This document shows positions 13,990 to 20,900 of a stretch of 21,415 nucleotides of DNA, piece by piece (positions within the stretch are counted from its first letter, which is position 1; each line of letters opens with the position of its first letter). The stretch is from the IMG/VR virus record IMGVR_UViG_3300048838_001034, positions 1 to 21,415 of that record. One strand, given 5' to 3'. The translations under genes and the position numbers were made by a program. The notes beneath the pieces were generated by a model. The model made no database searches, was not told the origin of the DNA, and worked only from the letters and a program-made list of their open reading frames with translations. Source of the DNA: a virus.

Positions 13990-14252
13990 TCGAGTACACT
14001 CCCCAGATAGATTGTAGACTTGCCAACACTTTGAGCAACAACATCTGTCCCCTTTGCTTTGAAAAGAGCGACAAGCCTGTCGTGCAATACGCTGATCGAC
14101 TCACGATCAATGAGGATCTTTGCCAATTCATCGTATGACGCTTGATTGTAGACATTGATCTCAAGACTCAAAAAATTGATTGAGTCGTATTCCTCATCTG
14201 TGAGGGTTGTGGCCCCTATGAATTGCAAAATGCCATTGAGCCAGTTTCGCAT
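13986..14252 (-). CDS. Small head-tail connector candidate
   Basis: An 88-aa, mainly helical protein (LTDEEYDSINFLSLEINVYN, then SYDELAKILIDRESISVLHD). It is the first gene after the capsid gene and the terminator, and neck adaptors of similar size occupy this position in other tailed phages. No family is recognised with confidence. TGGGGG precedes the ATG by five bases. Confidence 0.5.
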   Translation of the reverse strand: MRNWLNGILQFIGATTLTDEEYDSINFLSLEINVYNQASYDELAKILIDRESISVLHDRLVALFKAKGTDVVAQSVGKSTIYLGSVLE

Positions 14253-14260
14253 GTTTCCCC

Positions 14261-14305
14261 CAAAATAAAAAAGCCCTGGTCAGGAGTGACCTCCAAAACC
14301 AGGGC
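14261..14305 (-). terminator. Rho-independent terminator directly after the capsid gene
   Basis: Read on the minus strand: GCCCTGGT, an inner GGAG/CTCC pair, ACCAGGGC, then TTTTTTATTTT. The 8-bp perfect outer stem spans 14273-14305 and the U-tract lies at 14261-14272. It sits 35 bp after the capsid stop and inside the structural operon. It would cap the capsid transcripts and allow only partial read-through into neck and tail genes, unless there is antitermination or a second promoter. Confidence 0.9.
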
Positions 14306-14339
14306 AACCCCTTGTTGTTCTAATTCAAAACCCTCAGCC

Positions 14340-15200
14340 TTAGCCGAAAGTATGAGGCTTGCGGATGATACCCTTGTATGCAAGGACCTCAACCATTGCT
14401 GAGCCCATTAGGAAGTTATGCCAAACCTCCATGTTTCGAGCGTCAACGCCTTGGTCAGCAAGCTTTGGCAAAGTCGTGTAGTGCAATTTGATTTGATCCA
14501 AGTTAAGGATCATATATCCATTTGCACCGCTTGGAGTGACTTCGCTTGGCAATTCTGCAATAGAGTAGTTTCCTCCGATTGCTTGCAACAAGCTTGATCG
14601 GAAATTGACACCGTTTTCATACATACCACAAAGCTTTTGGAGCATTGTCGATCCGTAGAATACGATCACTTTTCGGCCCGCAACCGCATCGGCAAGGATC
14701 TTTTCAGATACTACAGACGCATGAAGTGCTGGCAAGTGCCCGCCGGTTGATGCCAATGCACTTGAGCTCTCAAGCAAGTAGTTCGCGTCACCTGACCAAT
14801 ATAGGCCATTGTTGACAACGTCTGAGTCGCTTGTACCCTCACCCAACAAAATCAAGTCGTCCATTAACTTTTGGTTTTCATCCAAAACTTGTCTGACAAC
14901 GTCCTCATTTTGGTTGCGATCTTGCAACGTCGATTGAACGAATTGAGACGCAAGGAAATATTTTTTGAATATTTTTTGCTTCTCAACAACGCTGATTTGA
15001 TGCATGTGAGTGTCTTTTGGATTGTAGTGCTGATTTCGGATGTTTCCGACAGCCTCAAGACGCTTGAAATTGATTTTACCTACCTGTTCAGGATAGGACT
15101 GACTTTTTCCAAGCAATACCGGATAGAATGGTTGATACGTTGGAACGTAGTCAGCCATGATTTCATCTGTAGTCCTTAGAACGATCTTGTTGGTAGACAT
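14340..15200 (-). CDS. Major capsid protein
   Basis: 286 aa from the ATG 15198-15200, which has AAAGGAG seven bases upstream. A TTG two codons upstream is too close to that SD. The sequence shows a capsid-type N-terminus (IMADYVPTYQPFYPVLLGKS), a central part with FVQSTLQDRNQNEDVVRQVL and DDLILLGEGTSDSDVVNNGL, and a C-terminal P-domain-like part ending VEVLAYKGIIRKPHTFG. It is consistent with HK97-fold capsids of the family with separate scaffolds. There is no protease gene or delta domain nearby, so the protein may not be cleaved at maturation. Context (scaffold and decoration-like genes upstream, strong terminator downstream) fits the most highly expressed gene. Confidence 0.83.
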   Translation of the reverse strand: MSTNKIVLRTTDEIMADYVPTYQPFYPVLLGKSQSYPEQVGKINFKRLEAVGNIRNQHYNPKDTHMHQISVVEKQKIFKKYFLASQFVQSTLQDRNQNEDVVRQVLDENQKLMDDLILLGEGTSDSDVVNNGLYWSGDANYLLESSSALASTGGHLPALHASVVSEKILADAVAGRKVIVFYGSTMLQKLCGMYENGVNFRSSLLQAIGGNYSIAELPSEVTPSGANGYMILNLDQIKLHYTTLPKLADQGVDARNMEVWHNFLMGSAMVEVLAYKGIIRKPHTFG

Positions 15201-15202
15201 GG

Positions 15203-15382
15203 TCAAACTCCTTTGTCTTTGCTAAATTTACTAAACTTTGGATGACTTTCATAGTCACCTGAATTCATAACTTGATCAACCTCTTTTGAGGACTCCTGGA
15301 CTGTCCCAGGCTCCTCAGGTATGATTGCAACCTTTTTTTCAGCATCCTCATTCGAGGGCTTTTGAGGTTTCCTTTTTGCCAT
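15203..15382 (-). CDS. Small charged protein before the capsid gene
   Basis: A 59-aa hydrophilic protein (MAKRKPQKPSNEDAEKK at the start, HPKFSKFSKDKGV at the end) that looks disordered. It starts at ATG 15380-15382 with AAGGGGG upstream. A longer frame exists but is inside the preceding gene. It ends three bases before the capsid start codon. No family is recognised. It may be a small head accessory protein. Confidence 0.6.
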   Translation of the reverse strand: MAKRKPQKPSNEDAEKKVAIIPEEPGTVQESSKEVDQVMNSGDYESHPKFSKFSKDKGV

Positions 15383-15383
15383 C

Positions 15384-16196
15384 TTAGAGGCCCCCTTGCA
15401 TATCAACTACGCAAGCGGCGCATTCAGTGCCGTCCTCTTTGATGCCTGTTTTTGGCCCATCAACATACATTGCATCGGACACCGTACTGAAACCGCTCAT
15501 CGCAATGTCAGCTTTGCCAGTAGTTCGATTGATGTACATTTTCGCACCCTTCACAATATAGGCAATGTCGTCAACATCGTCTGAGCCGCCTGTCAATTTG
15601 CCATCGTCAAGCCCGCTAAGAACAATCCCAGCCGACCCATGCAAATTGTTGTAAACGACAGCAACATCGTGTCCAGTCCCAACACCCTCAACAATAGCAT
15701 GCAAGGTCACTACAGCCGCGCTTGCGACAGCATAGACAGCGGCCCCAGCGGTCGCATGAGCATTGATTTGGGTTGCGATACTTGTCGCGGTGGCATCGTT
15801 GCTAGATGCCGACTGAAATGTAGCATCCCCAGGAGTGACCGCCGAAGCTTGAGCCGTGAATGTCGTTGCACCGACCTGTAGAGTATCGGCACCGCCTGAA
15901 ATCAAATTTTGATAATTCGTGATCGTCACTACAGCGGTTGCACGTTTCAAATGCGCTTGAACTGGGACTTTGATTCCTGTTCTAAGAACATCTGTTTTTT
16001 TCGTGTCTGAAAGTGACTTTCCTTGTGAGACTCCCATTCTCATGCCAGCCGATGCAAGCAATGAAGGTAGGCCAGTGCTGGCCATGCTCACGCAAAGCCC
16101 AGCGGGAAAACTCGCTGGGTCTACATTGAAAGCCTCAACATCCTTGACTGAGCTCATTGAGCCCGCAAGGACTACTTTGCTTGCATCTTGGGACAT
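15384..16196 (-). CDS. Putative head decoration protein with the shared inserted domain
   Basis: A 270-aa protein paralogous to the product of 16196-16618. Shared pieces are FNVDPASFPAGLC (paralogue NFAADPATFLAGLC), GKSLSDTKKTDVLRTGIKVP (paralogue GASLSDTKRTTFVRRGAQVP), a TTGKA turn, and a C-terminal GGL. Between these, residues about 87-206 are the beta-rich domain also present in the sheath and J-like proteins, absent from the paralogue. The position between scaffold and capsid suggests a decoration or vertex protein. The start shares one base with the preceding stop, with GGAGG upstream. Confidence 0.68.
   Translation of the reverse strand: MSQDASKVVLAGSMSSVKDVEAFNVDPASFPAGLCVSMASTGLPSLLASAGMRMGVSQGKSLSDTKKTDVLRTGIKVPVQAHLKRATAVVTITNYQNLISGGADTLQVGATTFTAQASAVTPGDATFQSASSNDATATSIATQINAHATAGAAVYAVASAAVVTLHAIVEGVGTGHDVAVVYNNLHGSAGIVLSGLDDGKLTGGSDDVDDIAYIVKGAKMYINRTTGKADIAMSGFSTVSDAMYVDGPKTGIKEDGTECAACVVDMQGGL
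15579..15938 (-). repeat. Shared inserted-domain segment, copy in the head-protein gene
   Basis: Encodes residues about 87-206 (begins TAVVTITNYQNLISGG, ends DGKLTGGSDD). A 29-nt exact match links it to the J-like copy (15742-15770 with 7404-7432). The C-terminal half is more diverged than in the other two copies. Confidence 0.85.
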
Positions 16197-16618
16197 TATA
16201 AGCCTCCAGGGAAATCAATCAAAGCTGCACCGTCTGAAATCACGGCACCGGCCTCATCATAAGCTGTCAAAGTGCTCGTTCTATAGAACGCATTAACCGC
16301 CGTGCCTGAGGCAACCGCTTTCCCAGTGGTTGTTGAAATTTGGACTTGAGCCCCTACTGTCGGGGTGAAACCATTTGCCAAAAGAATTGGTACTTGAGCC
16401 CCACGTCTGACAAAGGTTGTCCGTTTTGTGTCTGAAAGTGATGCTCCTAAGGAAATCCCAATTTTTGAGCCATCCGCTGCAGCAAGAGAGACAGTGCCAT
16501 CACTTTTCAAGTGACCGCAAAGGCCAGCAAGGAATGTTGCGGGATCAGCCGCAAAATTGTCTGACTCAATGATATTGGATTTATGAGAGCCCATGTGGAT
16601 TGTTGTTGCACTATGCAT
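16196..16618 (-). CDS. Putative head decoration protein without the insertion
   Basis: A 140-aa protein. The segments SDNFAADPATFLAGLCGHLK and IGISLGASLSDTKRTTFVRR, and the ending LIDFPGGL, align with the longer neighbour, with a simple GFTPTVGAQVQISTTTGKAV loop where the neighbour has about 120 extra residues. It is therefore the natural empty-site form of the same head protein. The beta-rich composition and position after the scaffold gene suggest a decoration or head fibre protein. TGGGGG lies six bases before the ATG, supporting this start over an ATG eight codons later. Confidence 0.68.
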   Translation of the reverse strand: MHSATTIHMGSHKSNIIESDNFAADPATFLAGLCGHLKSDGTVSLAAADGSKIGISLGASLSDTKRTTFVRRGAQVPILLANGFTPTVGAQVQISTTTGKAVASGTAVNAFYRTSTLTAYDEAGAVISDGAALIDFPGGL

Positions 16619-17261
16619 CTTTTTCCCCCAGGTAATGCTTTTTTGATAACTTCATCATTCGATCAGCCAATTGCTTTTCAGCATCCGATTGATCACTACC
16701 GTTTTGATGTACCTGTTTCGCTTTTTCAATTTTTCTGAGCGTTTCCAAAGTCGGCTCAAAAATCATCGAATAGATACTTTCAATTCGGTCTTGTTTCCCA
16801 TTTTTGGTTAATTTGAGGAATTCATCAAGCTCAATTTTTTGGGACGCTGTCAAAAGGTCGTGGTTGGCCTGGACCGCAAAGAATTCTGACACTACTCCAA
16901 CCTTAATTGCGTTGGCCTTTTCGATAGCATTTCCGTAGTTCTCTTTTTCAGCCTGGGCAAATATTCCCTCAATGTTTTTTGGGAGGAGCGAGGCATTTAA
17001 TTTCAAAAAATCTTTGCTTGCTACATTGAAGTTGATTGCACCCTCAAGACCCTTTTCATATTTGGATCTTTTGTCAGCCTCCTCACGCTCCCGACGCGCT
17101 TTGTCGGCAAGTGATGGGTCCTCTGGGGGAGCCGGAGGCTTTCCTCCCTTTTCGAGGGCCTCGAGTCTTTTCATCAAGTCAGCATTTTGTTGTTTTAATG
17201 CCGCAAGATCATCATTCGGCTGAGGTGCCGGAGGATTTGGGTTTGGGTTTGGATCTGACAT
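16611..17261 (-). CDS. Capsid scaffolding protein
   Basis: A 216-aa protein. It has a Pro/Asn-rich N-terminus (SDPNPNPNPPAPQPNDD), then a coiled-coil helix (LAALKQQNADLMKRLEALEK), a proline-rich turn, a very charged stretch (KARREREEADKRSKYEKG), and long helices to the end with a basic C-terminus (DRMMKLSKKHYLGEKDA). This composition and its position upstream of the capsid gene are typical of scaffolds, which bind capsid through a basic C-terminal helix. No protease motif is present. AAGGAG precedes the ATG. Confidence 0.75.
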   Translation of the reverse strand: MSDPNPNPNPPAPQPNDDLAALKQQNADLMKRLEALEKGGKPPAPPEDPSLADKARREREEADKRSKYEKGLEGAINFNVASKDFLKLNASLLPKNIEGIFAQAEKENYGNAIEKANAIKVGVVSEFFAVQANHDLLTASQKIELDEFLKLTKNGKQDRIESIYSMIFEPTLETLRKIEKAKQVHQNGSDQSDAEKQLADRMMKLSKKHYLGEKDA

Positions 17262-17280
17262 CGTATAACTCCTTCTATTA

Positions 17281-17784
17281 TTAGCTCAAATCGAGCTCGG
17301 TTTCGTCTGTTATGATTTCGACTCCGCATTTGCATCCATATTCGTCGCCTGGCTCAACGCCGTCAATGCCCTCGCCTATGGTATACACTTTGCCGTAGTT
17401 CTTTTGGTGCTCAGGTCTAGGGTCCTCAGCATCGGATGGTAGCCATCGGCCTTTTTGCCCGCGATACTTTGTTTTGATGCCCTCATGTATTTGAAACACG
17501 ACCTCATTTTGCACCCTTTGGATCAATTGTTTTGGGTCAGCCATGATTTCATCTTTGAGCTCACCCGCATCTGATCCTGTCAATTTTTTGACTCTGTTCT
17601 TATAACCTTTGAGAGTTTTCAATGCTACATTCGCAACAGACTTTTTGTCGATAGGGAATTCATCATTTCCAAGCGTCGAAAGGACGGCTCTTTTCAAAGA
17701 AAAACGACTCGAGACCATTCGCTCAATCTTTTTCTTTGATGCAATCTTTTTGAGCATATTTGTTGGATCGAATATGATGCTCAA
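17281..17784 (-). CDS. Minor head protein, Mu gpF / SPP1 gp7-like
   Basis: A 167-aa protein of the phage head morphogenesis family, shorter than typical members. The diagnostic C-terminal part is present: DPRPEHQKNYGKVYTIGEGI followed by PGDEYGCKCGVEIITD, matching the R-EH...G...P....C-C pattern. Members associate with the portal and may help DNA ejection. Translation starts at TTG 17782-17784, overlapping the preceding stop (TTGA), with AAAGGGGG upstream. The neighbours portal and scaffold confirm the head operon order. Confidence 0.8.
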   Translation of the reverse strand: MSIIFDPTNMLKKIASKKKIERMVSSRFSLKRAVLSTLGNDEFPIDKKSVANVALKTLKGYKNRVKKLTGSDAGELKDEIMADPKQLIQRVQNEVVFQIHEGIKTKYRGQKGRWLPSDAEDPRPEHQKNYGKVYTIGEGIDGVEPGDEYGCKCGVEIITDETELDLS

Positions 17785-17972
17785 CGCTCCCCCTTTTTCT
17801 TAGTCAAATGCCAATGTCCACAAAGATGACAAAGGTATTTCCTTTGATCCCAACGATCAGCCAGCTTGCTTGCCTCGTTTGATTTCAGCTTTTTTTTTCG
17901 GTCGCAAGAGAGATATTCCCAACGTCGATCACGGCCTCGGTTGTCGTCTCTTTTGCGGCCCTCCCATCCCAT
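17781..17972 (-). CDS. Small zinc-ribbon-like protein
   Basis: A 63-aa very basic protein. The cysteines in EYLSCDRKKK and the segment YLCHLCGHWHLTKK form a C...C-x2-C-x2-H type metal site; the CGxWHLT ending is familiar from small zinc-ribbon proteins in phages and bacteria. It could bind nucleic acid or act in head assembly. It begins two bases after the portal stop and overlaps the next gene by four bases. The SD is weak, so translation may be coupled to the portal. Confidence 0.65.
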   Translation of the reverse strand: MGWEGRKRDDNRGRDRRWEYLSCDRKKKLKSNEASKLADRWDQRKYLCHLCGHWHLTKKKGER

Positions 17973-17974
17973 TG

Positions 17975-19024
17975 TTATGCCTGAGGAGGGGGAGGTATAT
18001 TCACTGGCTGAGGATTTGGTTGAGGTGCTGGCTCGTCACCTTTTTCGCTGGCATCTAATCCGAAAGCTTTGTTGACTACGAGAGTTTTGTTTTCACGGCT
18101 CAAGTATTCATCGGATGTGATGTCCATTGTCTTAAGTGTTTCAAGTGCTGTCGAAAGCCCCTCAGAGTCCTCAGACTTGAACGTCGTCTTGATCTTGAAT
18201 ATTCCCTCAACTACAGGCTTTGCAACGCTGAAATAGTATGCTTTCAAACCCCTTTCGGTAGCCTTTGAGTCACCCTTTCCCGAGTCTCCAAGTCCTTTTG
18301 ATTGCTCACCTGTCAAATATGTTGCGGGCATTCCCAAATAGAATGATCTTTTTTGAGCAATGAAATCCATTGTTGAGGTGAGGGCTGTCATGTCTGGCTT
18401 TGCCGTTTCAAGGATGTCTTTTGCATCAAGCATCACGTCCTTGCCCTCAGCGAGTCCCTTGGCCAATGCAACCGCCTGGGTTTTGACATCGGCTGAGTCT
18501 GTCAAACTGACTGATCCTCTCAAGTCGGTGAGTTTCAACTGAATAGCTTTTGAAATGTTGGACTGTTTCCATAGCCCCCCAATTGCACAATATTCAAGCT
18601 GAGAATAGAATTTCACCATGTCTGTCCGAGTGTAGTTTTTGAATGTGATGTAGACCCCAAGCTGGGACTCACCCCTTGCTTTATAGTCCTCACGAATTCT
18701 TTGCTCCTCAGTCTGGGTTGCTTTTCTGATCACCTTTGTTGCTCGGTCAAAAATGAGGAATAAATCCTGTTTCAAGACCATAGCTTTTGCGACCAAAGTG
18801 ACTAAGCCCTCTTGTTTTTCGGAGGCAAGGCAATTGTCCCAAAGTAGGTTTTGAGCCTCAGCAGGAATGCCTTGGGTCCTTTCAAGGGCATCTGTCAAAA
18901 TCCGCGCATAGATATTCTCAACATCAATCGAGACAAAGTCCCTTTCAGTTATTGGAATTGGAAATATATCAGGGATGTCGGTGCTCGTTGTTGAGCTCCT
19001 CGAAGTCCAGTCAAACCATGCCAT
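17975..19024 (-). CDS. Portal protein (short)
   Basis: The portal ring forms the DNA entry vertex. From ATG 19022-19024 (GGAGG six bases upstream) it is 349 aa, shorter than most portals. Recognisable parts are IYARILTDALERTQGIPAEA, the stem/wing pattern FYSQLEYCAIGGLWKQSNIS, and the portal-typical FIAQKRSFYLGMPATYLTGE followed by GLGDSGKGDSKATERGLKAY. The C-terminus is rich in Pro/Asn/Gln (PAPQPNPQPVNIPPPPQA), similar in style to the N-terminus of the scaffold. It is flanked by terminase and the gpF-like minor head gene. Confidence 0.82.
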   Translation of the reverse strand: MAWFDWTSRSSTTSTDIPDIFPIPITERDFVSIDVENIYARILTDALERTQGIPAEAQNLLWDNCLASEKQEGLVTLVAKAMVLKQDLFLIFDRATKVIRKATQTEEQRIREDYKARGESQLGVYITFKNYTRTDMVKFYSQLEYCAIGGLWKQSNISKAIQLKLTDLRGSVSLTDSADVKTQAVALAKGLAEGKDVMLDAKDILETAKPDMTALTSTMDFIAQKRSFYLGMPATYLTGEQSKGLGDSGKGDSKATERGLKAYYFSVAKPVVEGIFKIKTTFKSEDSEGLSTALETLKTMDITSDEYLSRENKTLVVNKAFGLDASEKGDEPAPQPNPQPVNIPPPPQA

Positions 19025-19025
19025 C

Positions 19026-19241
19026 TTAAACCTCCGGATCCCAAGCTTTGAGCCCAATTCTTAGGGCCTTTACTGACTCCTCTGATTGCCTTTCGGCCTG
19101 TTCTAATTCAGCCGCAATATTTGTCAGACGACGTTTCAACTGAGTGACAGCTTTGACATTCGCATAGTGACTTGTCGCGGCATCTTGCAATTCCTTGGGT
19201 GCTTTTTTGAAATCAATTGCGAGTGCTAGTTCTTTTTCCAT
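19026..19241 (-). CDS. Small coiled-coil protein between terminase and portal
   Basis: A 71-aa helical protein (MEKELALAIDFKKAPKELQD, then LKRRLTNIAAELEQAERQSE). The heptad spacing in the second half predicts a coiled coil. It has a clear AAGGGGG before its ATG and ends one base before the portal start codon. No family is recognised. Since the terminase already carries a TerS-like domain, this is not needed as the small subunit, but an additional packaging cofactor cannot be excluded. Confidence 0.65.
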   Translation of the reverse strand: MEKELALAIDFKKAPKELQDAATSHYANVKAVTQLKRRLTNIAAELEQAERQSEESVKALRIGLKAWDPEV

Positions 19242-19250
19242 GTTTCCCCC

Positions 19251-20861
19251 TTAACGCTTGCCTTTGAGGAGTCCGATCCATTCAAGACAGCGAGCTAATG
19301 AGTCGGGGGAGTCGTCAAACTTGGCCCCGTACTCGTATTTAACTACCTGATCAGTGTAGACCTTGTCTGACTCTTTGCTCAAGTGAATCATATGGGCATA
19401 GGAGCCAGCCGACATGATCGAGGCATGCTTGTCCGAGTCTGAATGCCTACCAACGACCCCAATGCCAAAAGGGTGCAAAGCTTGTGAAAGCTGGGCAATT
19501 GGTTGTTGTCCAAACTTGTTGGTTTCAAAGCAAAGCCTTGTCACTTTTCTGGCCCTTAGTATTGGGACCAATTCATCAAGACAATGATACCAGGCTTTTT
19601 TCCATGCATGCCCTTGGACCGCGACGCCGTCCATGTATCCCTTAAGAATTGAAATTGCCGTGTAGTCTCCCCCCTCAGATGGGTCAAGGAAAGCAACCGA
19701 CTCACCGACAGGGAATTTGTCCACATAACGGATTTTTGAGAATGCCATCGAGCCATCAATCGGCACTCTAAGGTGATAACTCATCTCGATTGAATTTGAG
19801 TCAACCCCAGCCGATTTCATGGCATCAAGGTCAGCATCGAGCTCAGCAATTGAGCCCCAAGGCACCTCAAGCTTTTTTAAATTGCCTCTTAATTCAGCAT
19901 ATAGATCGAATTGATGGGCTGGCTGGCCAATGATCACGATGTTTTTGCAAAGCTTGTAGGCCTCATCATACTTTTTTTTGACAAGTGTCCTCATGGCCTC
20001 GGATGTATCCTCCTCGGTCACTGGGTCGTCCATAGTTATCCGCTTTGGATGTCGTCCCCTGAATGAGCTCTTGATTGTCAGGACCTCGACAGAGTGATCC
20101 TTTCCAACAAGTCCCTTAACCCTGAGGCAAGTCGAGTTTTCTTTGTCTAATTCAACCCCATTTGCTTTCAAAGAATTGGCAATCTCTTGAATGATTGCTG
20201 TATTTCGAGCCTTTGATTTTGAAATAATCAGGTTGGTCTCACTTAGATCAGACCCTAAGTAGGTATGATCAAACCAGTCTGAATACACGTCGTATCCTGT
20301 CCCAAGGACAGTCATATAGTCAGTTTTTCCGTAGCCCCTTGCCCCTAGCAAAAGTCTTGGCTCCTCCCCATCTGTCCAAAAAGATTTCATTTCAATTTGT
20401 TTTGGATATGGTTTCGGATAGCCCGCATTGACGCAATATTGCTCAAATGAAAGCTTTTGAGGTTTTGATTGTGATTGAGGGGGGGGAGGAATTTCAACAT
20501 CCCTGTCCCTCCATTCATCTGGACGCCTGTTTTTCAGCCAAAAGATTGCAGCGGTGACATCTGGAGGGAAGTGCTTTTGGGTTTTGGCCCTGACAACTAT
20601 GCCCTCATACAAGAAAAGCTTTTCCTCGGGGTGACTGTATCCTGTAGCCCTACGAAAAAGTGATGATACGACTAGGTCGTCGGCAACGTCCTTGCCCTCT
20701 TTTAGGGAGTGCAAAAAATCAGGTTGCGTAGATTTCCAATATTGAATTGTCCTAAGGCTCACCCCAATGGAGGATGCAACCTCTCTGTCGGTTTTTCCGG
20801 CACCGTAGAGGGCTGCAATTTTTGCACTTAAGGCTGAATTAAATTTCGTTGGTCTCCCCAT
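19251..20861 (-). CDS. terL: Terminase large subunit with N-terminal small-subunit-like domain (TerS-TerL fusion)
   Basis: The packaging motor and nuclease. Residues 1-120 read like a complete small terminase: helix-turn-helix (RPTKFNSALSAKIAALYGAG, then DREVASSIGVSLRTIQYWK) followed by RRATGYSHPEEK and PPDVTAAIFWLKNRRPDEWR. After a Pro/Gln/Lys linker (121-140) comes TerL: Walker A GARGYGKT (173-180), Walker B ITMDDP (275-280), IIGQP coupling motif (310-314), then the RNase-H-like nuclease with D393 in FLDPSEGGDYTA, E446 in CFETN, and the acidic KFDDSPDSLA (514-523). The reading frame is uninterrupted. No SD precedes the ATG. Confidence 0.88.
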   Translation of the reverse strand: MGRPTKFNSALSAKIAALYGAGKTDREVASSIGVSLRTIQYWKSTQPDFLHSLKEGKDVADDLVVSSLFRRATGYSHPEEKLFLYEGIVVRAKTQKHFPPDVTAAIFWLKNRRPDEWRDRDVEIPPPPQSQSKPQKLSFEQYCVNAGYPKPYPKQIEMKSFWTDGEEPRLLLGARGYGKTDYMTVLGTGYDVYSDWFDHTYLGSDLSETNLIISKSKARNTAIIQEIANSLKANGVELDKENSTCLRVKGLVGKDHSVEVLTIKSSFRGRHPKRITMDDPVTEEDTSEAMRTLVKKKYDEAYKLCKNIVIIGQPAHQFDLYAELRGNLKKLEVPWGSIAELDADLDAMKSAGVDSNSIEMSYHLRVPIDGSMAFSKIRYVDKFPVGESVAFLDPSEGGDYTAISILKGYMDGVAVQGHAWKKAWYHCLDELVPILRARKVTRLCFETNKFGQQPIAQLSQALHPFGIGVVGRHSDSDKHASIMSAGSYAHMIHLSKESDKVYTDQVVKYEYGAKFDDSPDSLARCLEWIGLLKGKR

Positions 20862-20870
20862 AGGTCAAGC

Positions 20871-20900
20871 ATAGCACGGCATGCTACATGAAGTCGTCAA
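20871..20900 (-). promoter_or_regulatory. Putative promoter with palindrome upstream of the terminase gene
   Basis: On the minus strand: TTGACG (20895-20900), 18-bp spacer, TGCTAT (20871-20876). The 15-bp inverted repeat TAGCA-CGGCA-TGCTA (20872-20886) overlaps spacer and -10. A start point 6-8 bases downstream of the -10 would fall about at the terminase ATG, which lacks an SD, suggesting a leaderless or nearly leaderless message. The -10 is weak. Confidence 0.35.
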
